Assembly (NCBI GenBank): GCA_018806985.1
Contig: JADANN010000013.1
Coordinates: forward strand, 186,001-250,000
Direction: 5' to 3'
DNA from: Angiostrongylus vasorum
Lineage: Eukaryota; Nematoda; Chromadorea; Rhabditida; Metastrongylidae
DNA length: 64,000 nucleotides
The notes under the pieces are model-generated. The model was not told the origin of the DNA, ran no database searches, and worked only from the letters and a program-made list of their open reading frames with translations. Positions 60,361 to 64,000 of this stretch are shown in pieces (within the stretch, counting starts at the first letter, position 1; every line of letters begins with the position of its first letter). A program made the position numbers and the translations under genes.

Positions 60361-60489
60361 GGTAGTAGAGTTGTAATAATTTATTGTTTATTAAAATACT
60401 TAACAGTTGCAGTCCACCTCCATTATGATACATACAATATTTTCTTCAGGAATTTGAGTACTGATATTTCATCTAGTCTTATTCAGTTA

Positions 60490-60720
60490 GGGAGCGGATA
60501 GCACAGTGGTAGTGATGCAGGTCATCGCGAGCATGGTGCTTGTTCCAATCCACTGCGGGCTCCTCAAGTCTCTCATTCCTCTGGGGGTCACGAAATTGGT
60601 CCCGGAATTCTCTCGGAAAATTTCAGTCTCTGCAATCCAAATAGGAACGCTCTAGTCCTGTTATCTCAATAATCCAGAGAGAATTGACTCGACCAGCATT
60701 CGACGACTTACAACGTTCTC
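60490..60720 (+). repeat. SINE family B copy, forward
   Basis: It starts gggagcggatagcacagtgg with tagtgatgcaggtcatcgcg as the A-box region. Then come cttgttccaatccactgcgg (B-box-like), ctctgggggtcacgaaattg and the tctcggaaaatttcagtctc tail blocks. Confidence 0.78.
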
Positions 60721-60761
60721 ACAAATTTGAACATCTTTACTTCAGTTGTCCTTAAATACAG

Positions 60762-60943
60762 AAAGAATCCGGGCAAAAGTTATTCGAGTGACGTTGCCTC
60801 ATTCAAGCAGTGCTCTATTGAAAAAAGCTTCGACTCAATACGACGACGAAGACATCACACAGAGAAGACGAACGACTGCGGACAATCGACTTAGGTCATC
60901 GCCTCTGATGAATGACGAAGACGTCGAAGCCTTAGCTGAGTAA
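60762..60943 (+). CDS. Orphan terminal exon
   Basis: After acceptor aaatacag at 60754-60761, an open frame (RIRAKVIRVTLPHS onward) runs to TAA at 60941-60943. It is acidic and basic in alternation (QYDDEDITQRRRTTADNRLR, NDEDVEALAE), which looks like a real C-terminus. The family B SINE immediately upstream would be in the preceding intron. I could not find an upstream exon, so it may belong to a gene disrupted by the duplications, or be chance. Confidence 0.4.
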
Positions 60944-61264
60944 ACATCTTCACAGGGCTCGCGTTAGCTTAACAATCCAAGAAGGTATTGATTACTAGTA
61001 AAGAGGTTAAAGGACGGTCGGTTTGAAAAACTTATTTGGTGTCTGAATACTTGAGTCATGAAAGTTCTCACATTATTAGGGATATTGTAACGAGTTTTCC
61101 GGCAATTACTGGGTCATGTGAAATTAATGAGTAGAATCACCTTGAAAAGTACTTGAATTGGTTTAAAATTTATCGTTTCCTTTCCTTCTATTATCTGTAA
61201 TTTCATCTATAATAGAAGAACTAATTTCATGTTTTGTAATGAGGACCTCTGATAAGGAGGCGTG

Positions 61265-61460
61265 AAGGTGGGAGCACCTGCATCGCTGTGGTTAGAGGTT
61301 CCCTGCAATAGACATGGGCTCGATTCAACACCCCATGTCCAATAAGCCTTGCATCTCTCCGGGTCAGAGCTGTCTGGGAGGATAACAGCACTGACTCGAT
61401 GCTTGATGAAATCGAATGCACCGCGCATCCCACAGGCATTGATCAACGCCAAGAGCAAGA
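61265..61460 (+). repeat. SINE family A copy, forward
   Basis: It has catcgctgtggttagaggtt (A box), acatgggctcgattcaacac (B-box-like), gcatctctccgggtcagagc, ctgactcgatgcttgatg and gcattgatcaacgccaagag. Confidence 0.72.
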
Positions 61461-61539
61461 AGAGTAAATCGCATCTCCATCACAACTAAGGAGTTGCTCG
61501 AGAAAACAAGGAAACTGGAGCTTGATCCTAGTGCAACAC

Positions 61540-62040
61540 ACTGAACACGGCTAGTAATAAATAATAGTTGTAGAAGAGCTTTTCAAGAAGTCTACATCGA
61601 CAAAGGCAGAAGAAACCGTTAGAAACCGCAACAGAAAGAATCAGTTTAACAAATGCAGTCGGGACATCTGCGAGCATAGTGTTCCACTGTCAGCCTTAAT
61701 GAACGAATATGGGATCACTTACACTTCACTTCACCTCACTAACACATTAACATGAATTAATAACGAAAAAGTTTTTACGCAGCCTTTTCCGTTCCACATT
61801 CTCCGTTCCAGACTCTAATATCCTTGCCAGAGAAAGACCACCAGGAATTCTTCGCTCTGATGTTTGATTTCCAATAGAAACCAAGTAGAAAGGCGTAGCT
61901 ACCTCAGGACTCGATAATATCACCGTCGACATTCTCAGAGCTGGAAGCCACGCTCTACATCTAAGTCCCGCAAGCCATGTGACACTCTAGCTTCAAAAGT
62001 GGATAATTTCAGTCCAGAGGAGGACGTTACGCACGGTCAT
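61540..62040 (+). mobile_element. RTE-type LINE relic
   Basis: The plus strand in broken frames gives the LINE pieces PPGILRSDV (near 61845), GLDNITVDILRAGSHALHL (near 61910-61960) and LQKW near 61990. These are typical of nematode RTE reverse transcriptase (PPGEIL..SEV, GPDNI..D.LRAGG). Stops and a deletion are visible. It is not functional. Confidence 0.6.
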
Positions 62041-62400
62041 CTTGCCACCCTCACACATAATATCTAGCTGGATAACTCAGGTCAGATCTTCGAAACCTAT
62101 CCCATCTTTGGGATCCAGGAGAGTGTACACAGACAGGGGAAATAGGGATTGGCCGGTGACATAAAAGAAGAACAGATACAGGTGAATGAAAAGAATAGTA
62201 GAGTGCACTCCAAGCGAATGCAAGCGTCCTTAAATCATCTAAACGGTCAGTGATCGTGCTCACAGCTAATGCCAACCGTCTGCATTCGCAGATAAAAAAC
62301 AATTTTAGCAATTCGGAATAGGCCTCACGTAGATTATCATGTTCGAAACGGACCACCACCACGGACGTCGATTGCATAGTAACTATTTCTTAAATAGTTC
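62041..62400 (-). other. Unassigned interval with a minus frame
   Basis: A 108-codon minus frame (62377-62051) starts MQSTSVVVVRFEHDNLREAY and has no recognised domain. It overlaps nothing else I can name and is most likely a relic or chance. Confidence 0.3.
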
Positions 62401-62599
62401 CTATTCTCTACAATATCACATGTGTCCTATACTATCTATTTACTTATAACTATCTTAAGTCTATTCATTCATAATATATGTCTTTATACCGTTTCGACAT
62501 GTAGCTTCGATAAAAATCTCTGGCATACCGCCTCATGTGATGTACTTCTCCACATGTACCATGTCATGACCTGGGTCAGCACTGTCTCTGACTCCCTCT

Positions 62600-62900
62600 G
62601 TGAAGCCCTACCCATTGCGGACAGAATATAAGGAGCACCAGTAGCCATAGATAGTAGTGTGTCTGTCTTCCAGTCTACCAGTGCCTGGGTTCCAACGCTC
62701 AGTGCTCGTCTTCCGATCTTCCAGTGTTCATCCAGTCTCTCAGTTCCTCAGTGCTCCAACTCCAGTGTCCGCTTAGCTTCCTATAATTGTATCACTTGTT
62801 CTCATTTCAGTCTCGCTCATATTCATCCAGTTAACCACATATCGTCACATACTACATATTATTATTGTACTGTTGTTATTGCTATAAACTGTTGTAACCC
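62600..62900 (+). promoter_or_regulatory. TATA-like box and leader of a candidate gene or LTR
   Basis: A TATA-like aatataagg lies at 62625-62633, about 280 bases before the ATG at 62908. The leader between has repeated ccagtg/cagtgctc words. This arrangement is typical of a pol II core promoter, and also of an LTR. I see no second LTR in the window, so the type is open. Confidence 0.35.
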
Positions 62901-62907
62901 AGACTCG

Positions 62908-63117
62908 ATGTTGTTCACGGCAGTTACGGAGAAAATGTCCCGCGTGGCGAATTCATACAAAGTCGAGCATTCCACGTACAGTTGGCGGACAAAAGACAAA
63001 TCCGACCAACTCCCTAATCCACTGGCCAACTGGCACAGATTGCGCGATAAAGAAAAAGGATCGGAATTAGGCTGGGGGCTCGCATCAGCAGTGAAGGCGG
63101 ACCACTTAAGTATCCAG
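62908..63117 (+). CDS. Candidate first exon of an unknown gene
   Basis: ATG 62908 opens a 70-codon frame ending exactly at CAG before GTAAGT at 63118, phase 0. The start is MLFTAVTEKMSRVANSYKVE, and the middle is basic and Trp-containing (TYSWRTKDKSD, NWHRLRDKEKGSELGWG). No signal peptide or known domain is visible. The next exon is unclear. A candidate acceptor (cttacag at 63141-63147) leads into the 79-bp repeat. The gag region of an LTR element is an alternative. Confidence 0.4.
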
Positions 63118-63167
63118 GTAAGTACAAATCATGATATAAACTTACAGTTTATCAAAACGGTGGACAC

Positions 63168-63325
63168 AGATTTACCATTCCAGGTAGTAGTAGTGTACCT
63201 TTCAATGAACTTCGTCGGGACAAACCTGGTTGATCGCGTAGTTGTTAGATTTACCATTCCAGGTTGTAGTAGTATACTTTTCAATGAACTTCGCCGGGAC
63301 AAACCTGGTTGATCGCATAGTAACC
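63168..63325 (+). repeat. 79-bp tandem repeat, two units
   Basis: agatttaccattccaggt starts at 63168 and again at 63247. Both units continue with a tagtag run, tttcaatgaacttcg, ccgggacaaacctggttg-like words and gatcgc. About 90 percent identical by eye. A donor-like ggtagtag recurs in each unit. Confidence 0.9.
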
Positions 63326-64000
63326 ATAGAATGGCTTAGAAGTAACCATCGATTTTTTAGCTAAACTTGGTTAATAATTCTTGAACTAACACAAGACTAA
63401 GAATGACACTTCTGAGAGCTTTCTATAACTTCAGAATCCGTTAAAAATAGTCTATGCCATCGCGAAATCTCTGTCATAATGACGCATGCTTTAGTGGTTG
63501 GTCTTCCTGCAGAATGTCCTTTCCTTAGCAGAATAGCCATTAGCAGGTTCCGCAGCAGACTCGTTAGAATTTCGCTTTGGTGGTAGAACATCGTTCGAAT
63601 CTCGGGCATTGTTTGTATTTCGTGGTTTACAACTCTAAATAAGTTCGGTCTGTTTCCAACGTTGCGCCTCTGTTTGTGCCACTGATCACACGTCAAGCTT
63701 CAACAGAAAGAATTTGGTGCACTTCTCCTACAGAAAAAACTCGTGATCTATGTGGTACGTAGTTTTTGAGAGGAAGATGATGAGGTACAAAATCTCCTTT
63801 ATTATTTTCATACAACATGGAGATGTTTTAGAAATCTGTCTTCTTGAACGAAACCGATAGTGAAATACATTCACGAAAGTTCAGCTCATGTATAGGCCTA
63901 GGCGGATGCAGTTTTTTAGGTTTTTTCTCCTGAATGTTTTCCACGGTTTCTCATTAACCTTTCTCGTATGGAGTTCCCTAAGTGAACTAGTTGTTAGGCT
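63326..64000. other. Right end, no confident feature
   Basis: No gene is supported. A 99-codon minus frame at 63696-63397 (SEILTSLLRNLLMAILLRKG, KACVIMTEISRWHRLF) might be a transposon remnant but matches nothing I can name. Confidence 0.45.

Overview
The window is eukaryotic and most likely from a parasitic nematode, probably clade V (strongylid/hookworm-like). The sequence shows a multi-exon Tousled-like kinase with worm-sized GT-AG introns and tttcag/ttttag acceptors, GIY-YIG Penelope-like elements (PLEs), an RTE-type LINE relic, and many short repeats with tRNA-like promoter boxes. The genus is inference. Most short ORFs here are shadows or lie inside repeats.

Layout. (1) 11-6037, minus: a near-complete tlk-1 gene of 15 exons. 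(2) 6038-7929: intergenic, with a SINE and a PLE tail relic. (3) 7930-14588, plus: an unrecognised multi-exon gene whose introns hold SINEs; most exon junctions agree in phase. (4) 14589-18270: gene-poor, repeat-bearing. (5) About 18270-55900: a large, interrupted inverted duplication. The arms are about 18270-35690 and 38930-55900, around a spacer centred near 37.3 kb. Each arm carries one copy of a 169-residue C3HC4 RING-finger gene. The left copy (31975-32484, plus) is one uninterrupted ORF. The right copy (47740-39854, minus) is split by three phase-0 GT-AG introns. The flanks match on both sides of the gene, so a simple retrocopy does not explain the left copy. (6) About 55905-60400: a partial third copy of the right-arm RING locus, with a frameshifted exon 1. 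(7) 60490-64000: SINEs, an orphan terminal exon, an RTE LINE relic, a candidate first exon behind a TATA-like box, and a 79-bp tandem repeat.

Mobile DNA. At least five PLE copies are visible, none autonomous. PLE-2 and PLE-1 sit in the left arm. PLE-1 has about 77-bp terminal inverted copies of its tail. Another PLE part is a head-to-head inverted fusion. Several PLE tails end in a conserved hammerhead-like motif. Three tRNA-like SINE families (called A, B and C here) and one further family (D) are repeated across the window. Family C often lies in back-to-back inverted pairs.

The strongest unusual observation is the pair of RING genes in inverted arms that differ by exact absence of all three introns, in a locus full of reverse-transcriptase elements. 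This suggests cDNA-templated intron loss, or intron gain in the other copy.
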